Source of the DNA: Lacisediminihabitans sp046156175
GTDB lineage: Bacteria > Actinomycetota > Actinomycetes > Actinomycetales > Microbacteriaceae
Length of the DNA: 64,000 bases
Direction of reading: 5' to 3'
Assembly (NCBI RefSeq): GCF_046156175.1
Contig: NZ_JAYLVL010000004.1
Coordinates: forward strand, 186,001 to 250,000
Both the position numbers and the translations under genes were made by a program. Numbering within the stretch: the stretch's first letter is position 1; each line of letters opens with the position of its first letter. Of this stretch, positions 1 through 8,969 are shown in pieces. Below the pieces are notes generated by a model. That model searched no databases, was not told the DNA's origin, and saw only the letters and a list, made by a program, of their open reading frames with translations.

Positions 1-56
1 CGCTCTGAATTCCTTCGGAGAGTCGTAGCGAAAAGCGCCGTTCACGTCACGCGTGA

Positions 57-590
57 CTACTCGCATGTCTCGAGCTGAACCTGCAGTGCAGTCCACCATC
101 GGGCAAGCGCGTCGCGTTCGGGCGTTGTCACGACAGCCCCGCTCTCCACCATGTCTCGAGCAATGGGGAGGTCGAGGCACACCTCGTCGAGAATCCGTGC
201 CTCGATGTAGCCGAGCACGGTCGCCAGAGTGGCGAGCGCACCATGGCCGCGCCCAGGGGCGGCGACGCTGATCCAGGCCACCGGCTTTGCGGAGAGGACC
301 TCGCTGCCGACGGTCCAGTCCAGGAGGTTCTTGAAGCTGCCGGGCAAGGTGCCGGCCTACTCTGGCGTGCTGAAGACCACGGCATCGGCCTGGCTGATCA
401 GCTCCCGCAGCTCGGCAACTGCCACCGGGACCGGATCGTGGTCGTCGTCCGGATTGAAGGCTGGCAGTGCAGACAGTCCCCCATAGAGAATCGCGGCGGA
501 GCCGGCCGGAGCAAGATCGCGCACTGTAGCCAGCGCGGCGTTGTTGGTCGATGATTGCCGTGTGCTGCCGGAAACAAGCAGGAGTCTCAT
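57..590 (-). pseudogene. NAD(P)H-dependent FMN reductase, interrupted by an in-frame TAG
   Basis: Flavodoxin-fold NAD(P)H:FMN reductase of about 177 codons. The start MRLLLVSGSTRQSS carries the phosphate-binding loop SGSTR. The middle shows the family hallmark STPEY-AGTLPGSFKNLLDW, but the tyrosine codon of STPEY is TAG (plus-strand cta at 357-359), one base away from TAC. The reading frame continues uninterrupted on both sides, so this is one gene with a single nonsense change rather than two genes. It is either a recent pseudogene or a base-calling error. The 56 bases before it at the window edge hold nothing I can name. Family assignment is firm; whether the gene is really dead is not. Confidence 0.75.
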
Positions 591-688
591 GATCCAACCG
601 ATCATAGGGCCTCGCTTTCCTGGCACCGTTGCGGCGCCATCGGCAGTGAAAGACGACCGTGAAAGACGACAGAAGGAACGTGATCTGA

Positions 689-1096
689 ATGAACTCGAAT
701 CAAGAAGAATCAAACGGTGAGACTCGCCTCGCCTACATCCTTGGCGTGCCTCTGGCCGAGAATGTGGTGCGGCAATGGCCCCAGATGGGCGAGATCGTGC
801 GGACTCGCCAGCTGATCGGCAGCGTCGAGGGCAACTTCCCCGAACTGACCCTCGAAGTCGGCCGACGCCTCCGCCTCGCCGATGTCGTGGTGGTCGAGTG
901 GACGTGCAATTACGGCGACGGTCGTCTGTATCGCAACGTCACCATCGGGGAACTCGAGGGCGGGAGTGCGGTGCGGGTCACCGACTACTGGGGCGAACCG
1001 ACCGATACCCCGCAGTGGCGCGAGTCGTTGACCGACCGGCTCGACATGCCCGGCGACGGGATCTGGAAGGACGACGAGCACCTCAGCCACCATTAG
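689..1096 (+). CDS. NTF2/SnoaL-like fold protein
   Basis: 135-residue soluble protein. The stretch from about residue 20 to 125, with VVVEWTCNYGDGRLYRNV and VTDYWGEPTDTPQWR, matches the small cone-shaped SnoaL/NTF2-like superfamily seen in many actinobacteria. Members include epoxide hydrolases, cyclases and many proteins of unknown role, so no reaction can be assigned. It is divergent from the broken FMN reductase gene; the shared intergenic stretch contains a 13-bp tandem duplication (646-671). A purine-rich AGAAGGA lies 12 bases before the ATG. It is followed 129 bp later by nhaA in the same direction. Confidence 0.7.
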   Translation: MNSNQEESNGETRLAYILGVPLAENVVRQWPQMGEIVRTRQLIGSVEGNFPELTLEVGRRLRLADVVVVEWTCNYGDGRLYRNVTIGELEGGSAVRVTDYWGEPTDTPQWRESLTDRLDMPGDGIWKDDEHLSHH

Positions 1097-1225
1097 GCCG
1101 CTCCAGCGAGTCCCCCGGGGGCGCACGGTACGATTGTTCCTGGTGTGCCGGGAAGTCTGGTCGGTGGGCGGTCGCGTGATCGCTCTTCCGCCTGACTGAA
1201 CCCACTTCCGTGGGGAAGGAGCACC

Positions 1226-2404
1226 ATGAGCATTATCCGTTCCGAACGCGTCGCGGCCGTTCTTCTGCTTGTCGCCGCGGCACTCGGCCTTCTGCTCGCC
1301 AACACTCCCGCCGGCCCATCGCTGATGGCGCTGCAAGACCGGCACCTGGCCATCCCGGGTACGCCCCTCGACCTGTCGGTGGGCCACTGGATCAGCGATG
1401 GCCTCCTCGCCGTGTTCTTCTTCGTGGTCGCCGTCGAGTTGAAGAACGAGCTGATGGTCGGCCAGCTCAATTCGGTATCGAGGGCCATTCGTCCCGCGAT
1501 CGCGGCACTCGGCGGTGTCATCGTGCCGGCCGCGATCTACCTCGCTTTCACCGCGGGAAGCAAGTACCAGGGCGGATGGCCGATCCCGACCGCCACGGAC
1601 ATCGCCTTCGCGCTCGGCGTGCTCGCGGTCTTCGGCCGGGGAATCCCGTCCCGGCTGCGCATCTTCATCCTCGCCCTCGCGATCCTGGACGACATCGTCG
1701 CGATCCTTATCATCGCGGTGTTCTTTACCTCCGACCCCAACCTCGCGCTCATCGGCATCGCGGCGATCGGCGTTGCACTCTTCGGGGTGCTCAGCCGTTT
1801 TCTCGGGTCGCGATTGCGGGTGCTCGTGATCACGGGCATGGTCGCCGTCGCGCTGGTGACCTGGTCGCTGGTCTACCTGTCGGGCATCCACGCGACGATC
1901 GCGGGCGTGGCGCTGGGGCTTGCTATGGCCCGAAAGCCCGGGATGCGCACCCGGCATGCTCTCGAGCCGATGAGCAACGGTGTGGTGCTCCCGCTGTTTG
2001 CGTTCTCCGCGGCACTCGTCGCGATTCCCCAGGTGGCTATTTCGCAGCTGCCCGCGCCATTCTGGGGCATCCTCGTCGCCCTGCCCGTCGGCAAGATCGT
2101 CGGCATCAGCCTTGGCGCATGGCTTTCGTCGTTCGTCGTCGCGCGCGGATCGCGACCGCAGCTGACCTTCCAGGGGCTCGTGACGGCCGGCGCTCTCGGC
2201 GGGGTCGGCTTCACGGTCTCGCTTTTGATGAATGAACTGGCCTTTGCTCGCAATCCGGAGGTCGCCGACGCGGGAACCCTCGCGGTGCTGCTCGGATCCC
2301 TGGTGTCCATCGTCATTTCGGCGATTCTCGTCTCGCGACTTGCGGCGTACTACCGTCGGTTGCGCGAGCTGAGGGAATTCGCGATCGAGAAGCGCGAGAG
2401 CTGA
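1226..2404 (+). CDS. nhaA: Na+/H+ antiporter NhaA
   Basis: 392-residue polytopic membrane protein, usual NhaA length, exporting Na+ in exchange for H+ for pH and salt homeostasis. Key charged residues are present: the PTATD motif (Asp125, equivalent of E. coli Asp133) and LAILDDIVAI (Asp155-Asp156, equivalents of the ion-binding Asp163-Asp164). About 11-12 hydrophobic segments span the whole length. The start is supported by GGAAGGAG five bases upstream. The gene is monocistronic and converges on the marR gene, with a short tandem repeat between the two stop codons. Confidence 0.95.
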   Translation: MSIIRSERVAAVLLLVAAALGLLLANTPAGPSLMALQDRHLAIPGTPLDLSVGHWISDGLLAVFFFVVAVELKNELMVGQLNSVSRAIRPAIAALGGVIVPAAIYLAFTAGSKYQGGWPIPTATDIAFALGVLAVFGRGIPSRLRIFILALAILDDIVAILIIAVFFTSDPNLALIGIAAIGVALFGVLSRFLGSRLRVLVITGMVAVALVTWSLVYLSGIHATIAGVALGLAMARKPGMRTRHALEPMSNGVVLPLFAFSAALVAIPQVAISQLPAPFWGILVALPVGKIVGISLGAWLSSFVVARGSRPQLTFQGLVTAGALGGVGFTVSLLMNELAFARNPEVADAGTLAVLLGSLVSIVISAILVSRLAAYYRRLRELREFAIEKRES

Positions 2405-2432
2405 CCGGGAAGCTGGGCGACGCCCCCTGCTC

Positions 2433-2480
2433 TGGAGGGATCGGCCGGTGGAGGGATCGGCCGGTGGAGGGATCGGCTAG
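2433..2480. repeat. Three tandem copies of a 16-bp unit
   Basis: The unit TGGAGGGATCGGCCGG occurs at 2433-2448 and 2449-2464 exactly and at 2465-2480 with the last bases changed to CTAG. The third copy contains the stop codon of the convergent marR gene, so copy number changes would leave both reading frames intact. No terminator hairpin was recognised beside it. Confidence 0.85.
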
Positions 2481-2950
2481 AGGCCGAGGATCAGAAGCTC
2501 TTCCACGGCGGGCTCGCTCGCGGCATCCGCGAAGATCTCGAGGGCTGAGACCACCGACCGCTGGTCTTCTTCAGACATGGTCGAGATGATGTCGGAAACC
2601 GCATGCCGACGCCGAGCGGTGACTTCGTCCACAAGGGCGCGTCCTGATTCGGTTGCCCGGATCAACACTTCGCGTCGACTGTCGGGACTCGGCCCCCGTT
2701 CGACCCAACCCCCGGTCACCATGCGGTCGATCGATCGACTGAAGGTCGACGAATTCGCACCCATTCGTTCGGCGAGGCTTCCCATCCGAAGCGGCCCGGA
2801 ACTGGTCAGGACCACGAGCACCCGAAACTGGGGAAGAGTGACGAACTCGAGCGCCGGCGACACGGACCGGGCGACGACGCCCAGCAGCGCCCGCGACGAA
2901 GTCAGGATTGCTTCTGTGGTCTGGGCTCGGAGACGGGGAGTTTGGTTCAC
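2477..2950 (-). CDS. MarR-family transcriptional regulator
   Basis: 157-residue winged-helix regulator. The helix-turn-helix and wing lie at about residues 55-95 (MGSLAERMGANSSTFSRSIDRM, followed by DSRREVLIRATESGR), typical of MarR. Such proteins bind short palindromes as dimers and usually repress themselves and neighbouring genes until a small ligand or oxidant releases them. A GCAA-N3-TTGC palindrome sits 47-65 bp upstream of the start (2997-3015), and near copies lie upstream of the PBP gene, clc and the ctaG operon, so this protein is the natural candidate regulator of that set. This is inference from motif placement. Convergent with nhaA. Confidence 0.9.
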   Translation of the reverse strand: MNQTPRLRAQTTEAILTSSRALLGVVARSVSPALEFVTLPQFRVLVVLTSSGPLRMGSLAERMGANSSTFSRSIDRMVTGGWVERGPSPDSRREVLIRATESGRALVDEVTARRRHAVSDIISTMSEEDQRSVVSALEIFADAASEPAVEELLILGL

Positions 2951-2996
2951 AGTTTTCCTGTCCTGCGAGTATGGCGCTTCGTGGAGTGCATACGGG

Positions 2997-3015
2997 CAAC
3001 TATTGCAAGATTACA
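2997..3015. promoter_or_regulatory. Candidate MarR operator, site A (upstream of marR)
   Basis: CAACTATTGCAAGATTACA on the plus strand, containing the palindrome GCAA-CTA-TTGC. On the minus strand TAATCT, a plausible -10 box, directly precedes the palindrome, so a bound repressor would cover the start of marR transcription. It shares 18 of 19 positions with site D (14370), 17 with site C (9424) and 14 with site B (5672). Confidence 0.6.
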
Positions 3016-3028
3016 CGGGCAGTGTGGT

Positions 3029-5584
3029 TCAGGGGCATGCCGCGGCGGGTGGCGCGGTACCCGACTGGGGATCGCCGCTCAAAATGGTCAGGGTCACGGT
3101 CGAATCCACGCTGGTCGCCGCCCCGGGTCGGGGGGAACTGGCGTTTATCCGGCAGCGCCCACTCGGGCTGGCCTTCCAGTCGAACCCGATCTGTCCGCGG
3201 GAGAATCCACGATGGACCAGGTCATCGACCGCGGCCGACCGTTGCTTGCCCACCTCGTCCGGCATGGTGACGGCGAGCGAGCCGTCGCTGGTGTACAGGG
3301 TCACCGCACTGCCCTTGCTGACGACCGAGCCGGCCGCGGGAGCGGATCGGGCGACCTGGCCGGCGGGGAGGCCGGACACGACGGTTCCTCCATCCACGAA
3401 CCGCAAGCCTCTGCTGGACAACGCCGCTGCGGCGACGCTCAGGGTGTTGCCTGTGCTGGCAGGCACCGGAACCCCCTGGCCCACAAGGAGGCCCGGATCG
3501 GGAGCGGGGAAGTCGCCACCGCGATACTCGGGGTTGGTATTCAGCGACGCGAGCGTGGTCCGGAAGACATTGAATTTCGTGTTGTAGCCGTTCGTGCCCG
3601 CCACCGTGACGCGCCTCAGGTCCTGATGTCCCGAGATGTTTCCCACCCACACCGCAAGAGCGACCTTCGTCGTCGTGCCGATCAGCCAGTTCTGGTCGGC
3701 CGTATCGGTGGTTCCCGTTTTTCCGACCAGGGGAACCCCGTCTCGGGGGTTGCCGTTCGTGCCCGTACCGCCAGTCATCACGGTGCCGAGGGCATAGGCG
3801 ACGGTGTTCGCGACCTTGGGTGACATCGCTTCGCTGCAGGCGCGGCCCTGGCCCACGAGTGTCCTGCCGGCGGGGTCGATGATCCTGTCGACGATCACCG
3901 GCGTGCAGAAAGTGCCGCCCGCGCCGATCGTCGCGATCGCGCCAGCCATCGTGAGTGGGGCTATCTCATTGACGCCGAGCACAGAAGAGGGCTTCACCAC
4001 CAGTGGATTACCGTCGGCTCGATGCACGCCCATTGCCGTCGCATCATCCCGGATGTCACAGAGGTCGAGTTGTTGGGCCATCGTCATGAAGGCCACGTTC
4101 ACCGAGTCCTCTGTTGCCCGCAGAACCGACATGTATCCGCCCTCGTACCGCGAGGAGTTCTGCGGGCGGTAAGTGCCGACGAATGGCTTCGAACACGAGG
4201 CCGAGAAAGAGCTCTGTTGGAAGGTGCGCACGCTACCGTTCACGTATTCCCTCAGTCCGTGGCCGTTCTGCAGCCAGTCGGTGAGGGTGAAGATCTTGTA
4301 GGTCGAACCGGTGGGGAATCCGGATGACCCCCCGTAGGCCCTATCCGTGTTGAAGTTCACCGCGGTCGTCGACGACCCGCCCCCGAGTGCGGAGTTGTCG
4401 AAGGCCTTGTTCTGCGACATCACCAGGATGCGTCCGGTACCGGGTTGCACGGACACTGCCGACGCCCCGAGCGCGAATCGGGTGGTGGCGGCCGGAGCCT
4501 TCTGCCGGAGTGCAGCGGTCGCGACGTCCTGCTGGTCGAGGTCGACACTGGTGTAGATCTGGTAGCCCCCACGCGCCCAGTTCGCCTCGCGTTCGGTAGC
4601 ATCGGCGCCGAGCGCGGTGAGCGTGGGCACCAGCCGTGTGACGTAATCGCACGCGAATTTGGCATCGATGGCGTAGAGGCAGCCGCTGTGTTGCGCGCTC
4701 AGGTGTACCTCGTCGGCGATGGTGGTGGCGAGGGCGGCCCGGTATTCGGCTTCGTCGACGTACCCCTGCGTGAGCATGTCCGCGAGTATCTGGTCCCGAC
4801 GAACCTTGTTTGCCGCATACATCGAGGGGTCGCCGAGGTTCTGCAGGGATGGCTGCTGCACGATGGCGATGAGGCTGGCGGCCTGTGCGAGTGTCACGTC
4901 TTTGGCGCTCACGCTGAAGTATTTTTGAGCCGCAGCCTCGACGCCGTAGGTATTGCCGCCGAACCCGACGATGTTGAGATAGCCGAGCAGGATGTCCTGC
5001 TTCGAATAGGCCTTGTCGAGCCCAACGGCCAGTTTGATCTCGCGCAGCTTGCGGGAGAGCGTGTCGGTGATCGCGGCTTTGTAGGCCTTCGCTCGCGCCG
5101 CCGGATCCTCGATCTTCACGGCGCGCTGCACGAGGATGTTCTTCACCAGCTGCATATCGATGGTCGAACTGCCGCTGGTGATCGCATTGTCGACGACGTT
5201 GCCGGCGGCTGCTCGGACTATGGACTTGAGGTCCACCCCGCCATGCGTGTAGAAGCGCTGGTCCTCGCCCGCGACCAGGGCATCCTTCACGAGCTTCGAC
5301 ACACTGTCCCAGGCGACGATCTGGCGATCCTGGTCGAAGACGGTGGCGATCCTGACCGGTTTCCCGCCCCGGGTTGCGAAGATCTCGTTCTGTTGGGAGA
5401 GGCGACCGATGGTGATGTAGTCCGGCAGATTCTCGAACACGGAGATCGCTGCGGCCGAGGCACGGCTCGGAACCAGCACCGCGGGAAGGGCGAGAGCGGC
5501 AACGAGCACTCCGGCGAGAACGCTGAATCCCACGATCCCGAGCCAGCCGAGAGCCGCACCGCGGGCGGACTGCGTCCCGGTCAT
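3029..5584 (-). CDS. Class A penicillin-binding protein with C-terminal PASTA domains
   Basis: 851-residue bifunctional peptidoglycan synthase anchored by an N-terminal transmembrane segment (residues 12-37). The GT51 glycosyltransferase domain (about 65-250) shows EDQRFYTHGG with catalytic Glu107, an STI-x-x-QL motif, and the KQDILLGYLN segment. The transpeptidase has SxxK (Ser427-Lys430), SVN (494-496) and KTGT (622-625). The C-terminus (about 690-850) holds two PASTA-like repeats, as in actinobacterial PonA proteins. The GT motif reads STIDMQL where STITQQL is usual, a conservative local variant. Site B lies about 90 bp upstream, suggesting control by the adjacent marR product. Confidence 0.93.
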   Translation of the reverse strand: MTGTQSARGAALGWLGIVGFSVLAGVLVAALALPAVLVPSRASAAAISVFENLPDYITIGRLSQQNEIFATRGGKPVRIATVFDQDRQIVAWDSVSKLVKDALVAGEDQRFYTHGGVDLKSIVRAAAGNVVDNAITSGSSTIDMQLVKNILVQRAVKIEDPAARAKAYKAAITDTLSRKLREIKLAVGLDKAYSKQDILLGYLNIVGFGGNTYGVEAAAQKYFSVSAKDVTLAQAASLIAIVQQPSLQNLGDPSMYAANKVRRDQILADMLTQGYVDEAEYRAALATTIADEVHLSAQHSGCLYAIDAKFACDYVTRLVPTLTALGADATEREANWARGGYQIYTSVDLDQQDVATAALRQKAPAATTRFALGASAVSVQPGTGRILVMSQNKAFDNSALGGGSSTTAVNFNTDRAYGGSSGFPTGSTYKIFTLTDWLQNGHGLREYVNGSVRTFQQSSFSASCSKPFVGTYRPQNSSRYEGGYMSVLRATEDSVNVAFMTMAQQLDLCDIRDDATAMGVHRADGNPLVVKPSSVLGVNEIAPLTMAGAIATIGAGGTFCTPVIVDRIIDPAGRTLVGQGRACSEAMSPKVANTVAYALGTVMTGGTGTNGNPRDGVPLVGKTGTTDTADQNWLIGTTTKVALAVWVGNISGHQDLRRVTVAGTNGYNTKFNVFRTTLASLNTNPEYRGGDFPAPDPGLLVGQGVPVPASTGNTLSVAAAALSSRGLRFVDGGTVVSGLPAGQVARSAPAAGSVVSKGSAVTLYTSDGSLAVTMPDEVGKQRSAAVDDLVHRGFSRGQIGFDWKASPSGRCRINASSPRPGAATSVDSTVTLTILSGDPQSGTAPPAAACP

Positions 5585-5671
5585 CGGGCCTGCCCGGCCA
5601 GTCCGGACATCGAGGGAATCGTCACAGGATTCACGGGCGGCCTTTCGGATGGTCCAATAGCTGCATATTCA

Positions 5672-5690
5672 CAACAGTTGCTATGTTACA
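5672..5690. promoter_or_regulatory. Candidate MarR operator, site B (upstream of PBP gene)
   Basis: CAACAGTTGCTATGTTACA, the most divergent of four related sites (14 of 19 identical to site A), with the core CAA-CAG-TTG. On the minus strand TAACAT precedes the core as a possible -10 box, 88-106 bp before the PBP start codon. The preceding TGCATATT is shared with site C. Confidence 0.5.
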
Positions 5691-5771
5691 TAAATAGCCT
5701 GATGGTCCCGATCCCCTCGCGCCCGGATGGCAGGGCCGTCCGGGCGCGAGAGGGAACGCGGCGGAATCGGG

Positions 5772-6674
5772 CTACTTCGTGAGACCGTCTACGTAGTCCT
5801 GGTTCTTGGCGATCCACTTCTCGACGATCGGCGTGTAGTCGTCGACGGAACCGTCGACGTTGTACATGTCGTTCTCGAGCGAGAACAGCAGCTTGGACGG
5901 GAGTTTGAAGTCCTTGATCCAGCCGGCGAGCTTCGGGTAGTCGGCCGTGAACGAGGTGCTGCCGAGTGAGTGGATGGACTCCGCGGTGCCGAGGGTGCCC
6001 TTCGGGTCCTTGAGGTCCTTGATCGGGAAGGCGTCGTAGGCCCACTGCGGACGCCACAGAGTGACGGCGATGTTCTCGTTCTTGCTCGTCGCGGACTTGA
6101 GCTCCGAGAGCATCGCGGGAGTGGAGGAGGTGATGAACTTCATCTTCTCGAGGCCGTAGCCCGGGATGACCTTGTCGGTCATCGCTGCGGTGAGGCCGGC
6201 GCCCGGCTCGATTCCGACGATTCGGTTGTCGAACTTGCCGGCGTTGGCCGCGAGCTGGTCGAGGGAGTCGATCGGCGCATCCTTGTTCACAGCGACGGTG
6301 AGCTTCGCGTCGGAATTCCAGGCGCCGAGGTCGGTGATCTTGTCGCCGTACTTCTTCATGTAGGCCGCGTGGGTGGTCGGCAGCCAGCCGTCCAGTGCGA
6401 GGTCGTAGGCACCCGTGCTCACTCCGGCGAACACCGGTCCCGCGTCGGCATTCTTGAGCTCGACCGAGTAGCCCTTCTTCTCCAGGATGGTCTTCCAGAG
6501 GTACGAGGCGGCCTCGCCCTCTGGCCAGCCGTTGAAGACGCCGATGCTGAGGTCGGCTTTGTCGCCGTTGGATGGGCCTGAAGACGATCCGCTATCGGCG
6601 CTGGAGGCGCACGCGGTGACGCTGATCAGTGTGACTGCTGCAATGGCGATTGACGCAAAGAGACGCTTCTTCAT
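5772..6674 (-). CDS. proX: Glycine betaine/proline-type ABC transporter substrate-binding lipoprotein
   Basis: 300-residue extracytoplasmic solute receptor. The start MKKRLFASIAIAAVTLISV leads into the lipobox TACASS, so the mature protein is lipid-anchored at Cys27. The body (LSIGVFNGWPEGEAASYLWK, then FAGVSTGAYDLALDGWLP and NIAVTLWRPQWAYDAFP) matches the OpuAC/ProX quaternary-amine-binding family, whose aromatic residues cage the trimethylammonium group. An upstream extension of the frame exists but lacks a signal peptide; the chosen ATG has AAAGGAA in front. It is the last gene of a three-gene operon after the ATPase and permease. The exact osmolyte (betaine, choline, carnitine or proline) is not resolved. 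Confidence 0.9.
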   Translation of the reverse strand: MKKRLFASIAIAAVTLISVTACASSADSGSSSGPSNGDKADLSIGVFNGWPEGEAASYLWKTILEKKGYSVELKNADAGPVFAGVSTGAYDLALDGWLPTTHAAYMKKYGDKITDLGAWNSDAKLTVAVNKDAPIDSLDQLAANAGKFDNRIVGIEPGAGLTAAMTDKVIPGYGLEKMKFITSSTPAMLSELKSATSKNENIAVTLWRPQWAYDAFPIKDLKDPKGTLGTAESIHSLGSTSFTADYPKLAGWIKDFKLPSKLLFSLENDMYNVDGSVDDYTPIVEKWIAKNQDYVDGLTK

Positions 6675-6717
6675 AAATGTTCCTTTTCTTCCCGAAGCTG
6701 TGGATCGGGAGATGGGG

Positions 6718-7662
6718 TTATGCCGCGCTCGGGACGGCCGGGGTGGCCTCTGACGAGCGCGGCGTGTGTTCGATCGACTCATCGACGATCGAATTCTTGG
6801 GAGCCCGGTTCGGGAAGAACAGGCGCCGGAGGCCCGGCCGCGACCCACCGAGGGAGGCGGTGAGGCGGTCGAGGATGATGGCGAGGATCACCACGGACAG
6901 GCCGGCTTCCGCGCCGAGGCCGACGTCGATGCGGCTGAGAGCCTGGATGATGTCCTTGCCGAGCCCATCCGCTCCGACCATGCTGGCGATGACGACCATC
7001 GACAGGGAGAGCATGATGACCTGATTGATGCCGGCCATGATCGTGGGCCGAGCCAGCGGCAGCTGGATCTGGAGAAGGATGCGACCGGGCGAAGAACCGA
7101 AAGCGTGACCGGCTTCGATCACTTCCTTGTCGACTCCGCGGATGCCGAGCTCGGTGAACCGTACCCCGGGGGCCATGGCGAAAGCGATTGAGGCGACGAT
7201 CCCGGGCACCGTCCCGATTCCGAAGAGGATGATGGCGGGAATGAGGTAGACGAAAACGGGCATCGTCTGCAAGAAATCGAGTACCGGCTTGAGCACCGCT
7301 GACACGGTATCGGACCGGGCTGCCCAGATGCCGATCGGGATGCTGATGACCACAGCGACGAAGGCCGCCACGAGGGTGAGGGCCAGGGTGTCCATCGCGT
7401 TTCCCCACTGGTTGAGCCCGGCGATCAGGCCGAGCCCCACTGCCACGCCGATGCCGAAGCGCCAGCCTTTGGCGAACACCGAGATCGCCACGATGACGAG
7501 CAGGATCACCCAGAATGGCGGAGTGGACAGGGCGAAGTCGACGGCGTCGTAGAGCCCGCCGAAGACCGTCGAGATGACGTCGAAGAACCCGCCGAGATGC
7601 AGGGTGATGAAGTCGACGATGGTGGTCACCCAGTCGCCGACGGGGATACGGAAGCCGTTCAC
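6718..7662 (-). CDS. proW: Glycine betaine/proline-type ABC transporter permease
   Basis: 314-residue inner-membrane permease of the ProW/OpuAB type with about six to seven hydrophobic segments and the ATPase-docking EAA-type loop (EVIEAGHAFGSSPGRILLQIQLPLA split across residues ~185-210). The start codon overlaps the stop of the upstream ATPase gene by 4 bp (ATGA), indicating translational coupling. The substrate-binding protein gene follows 43 bp downstream. Together they form a complete compatible-solute importer used against osmotic stress or cold. Confidence 0.9.
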   Translation of the reverse strand: MNGFRIPVGDWVTTIVDFITLHLGGFFDVISTVFGGLYDAVDFALSTPPFWVILLVIVAISVFAKGWRFGIGVAVGLGLIAGLNQWGNAMDTLALTLVAAFVAVVISIPIGIWAARSDTVSAVLKPVLDFLQTMPVFVYLIPAIILFGIGTVPGIVASIAFAMAPGVRFTELGIRGVDKEVIEAGHAFGSSPGRILLQIQLPLARPTIMAGINQVIMLSLSMVVIASMVGADGLGKDIIQALSRIDVGLGAEAGLSVVILAIILDRLTASLGGSRPGLRRLFFPNRAPKNSIVDESIEHTPRSSEATPAVPSAA

Positions 7663-8969
7663 TTGGATTCTCCTTCTGCGGTTTCGAACACTCCGTTGGG
7701 ACGCTGGGCGGTCGCGAGCAACGTTTCGGTGATGACATCGACGGGGATTGTCGAGGGTGGTTCGACCACCCGGATCTCACCCGTCGAGGTGGGGATGTTG
7801 CCGAGCGCACCGAGCAGTGTCACCCGCGGGATGACGCCGAGCAGTCGGTCCCTCGAGTCGACGACGGCGACGGCGAGGGAACTCTCGACGGCGGCCTCGA
7901 ACAGCTCGGACAGCGCGGTCTCCCCGCTCACCGAGCTGACCTTGCGCACGACGGGCAGCAGGTCCGTCTCCGAACTCTTCACCAGGCGCATCACGTCGCG
8001 ATCACGCACGACCCCGAGGAATCGGCGGCCTTCGCCGACGACGAAGACCGTGGAGGTCTGCAGGTCTCTCATCACCCGCAGGGCGGCTCGTGGGCCGGCG
8101 GTCGAGGAGATGAGGGCACGCACGGGCTCCATGACGCTCGCGGCGGTGAGCACGCGAGCGCGGTCGACATCCTTCACGAACTGGGCGACATAGTCGTTGG
8201 CCGGGTCCGTGAGGATGTCTTCCGGTGTCCCGACCTGCACGATGCGGCCGTCGCGCATGACCGCGATGCGGTCGCCGAGGAACATCGCTTCGTTGAGGTC
8301 GTGGGTGATGAAGATGATGGTCTTGCCGAACTCGGCCTGCAGCTCGACGAGCTGCTCCTGCATCTCGCGCCGGATGAGCGGGTCCAGTGCCGAGAAGGCC
8401 TCGTCCATCAGCAGGATCTCGGTGTCTGCGGCGAGCGCCCTGGCGAGACCGACACGCTGCTGCATCCCGCCGGACAGTTCACCGGGGAGCTTGTTCTCCC
8501 AGCCCTCGAGGCCGACACGCTTCACGACCGTGAGGGCGCGTTCCCGGCGCTCGGCCAGGGGCACTCCCTGCACTTCGAGGGCGTACGCGGCATTGTCGAG
8601 CACGGTGCGGTGCGGCAGGAGGGCGAAGTGCTGGAAGACCATCGAGATGCTTCGACGGCGTACATCCCGCACCTGCACTGGTGACGCGCCTGTGATGTCG
8701 ACGTCGTTGATGGTCACCGATCCGGCTGTCGGCTCGACGAGCCCATTGAGCATGCGGATGAGCGTGGACTTGCCGGAACCGGAGAGGCCCATCACCACGA
8801 AGATCTCGCCGCGCTTCACGTCGAACGAGGAGTCGATGACGGCGGCCGTGGTGCCGTCGCCGAGGGAATCGCGGGTCGCGCCGCCCTGAAGGCGCTTGAC
8901 GCCCTCGCGGGGTCTGCGGCCGAAGACCTTGTAGAGGCCCTTCACTCTTACTGCGGTGGAATCTGACAT
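7659..8969 (-). CDS. proV: Glycine betaine/proline-type ABC transporter ATPase with CBS domains
   Basis: 436-residue ATPase of the ProV/OpuAA family. Walker A GLSGSGKST, signature LSGGMQQRVGLARAL and Walker B EILLMDEAFSALD are complete. The C-terminal ~130 residues resemble a tandem CBS pair, the module that senses ionic strength or nucleotides in OpuA. The open frame runs much further upstream, but MSDSTAVRVKGLYKVFG with GGAG upstream is the natural start; the extension is unrelated low-complexity coding. First gene of the operon; its promoter must lie in the 502-bp stretch shared with the divergent clc gene. Confidence 0.92.
   Translation of the reverse strand: MSDSTAVRVKGLYKVFGRRPREGVKRLQGGATRDSLGDGTTAAVIDSSFDVKRGEIFVVMGLSGSGKSTLIRMLNGLVEPTAGSVTINDVDITGASPVQVRDVRRRSISMVFQHFALLPHRTVLDNAAYALEVQGVPLAERRERALTVVKRVGLEGWENKLPGELSGGMQQRVGLARALAADTEILLMDEAFSALDPLIRREMQEQLVELQAEFGKTIIFITHDLNEAMFLGDRIAVMRDGRIVQVGTPEDILTDPANDYVAQFVKDVDRARVLTAASVMEPVRALISSTAGPRAALRVMRDLQTSTVFVVGEGRRFLGVVRDRDVMRLVKSSETDLLPVVRKVSSVSGETALSELFEAAVESSLAVAVVDSRDRLLGVIPRVTLLGALGNIPTSTGEIRVVEPPSTIPVDVITETLLATAQRPNGVFETAEGESK

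Noticed and set aside
710..1957. Long minus-strand reading frame of 415 codons
   Set aside because: Antisense to nhaA and the NTF2-like gene. Arg/Asp/His-rich composition without domains is a typical high-GC shadow.
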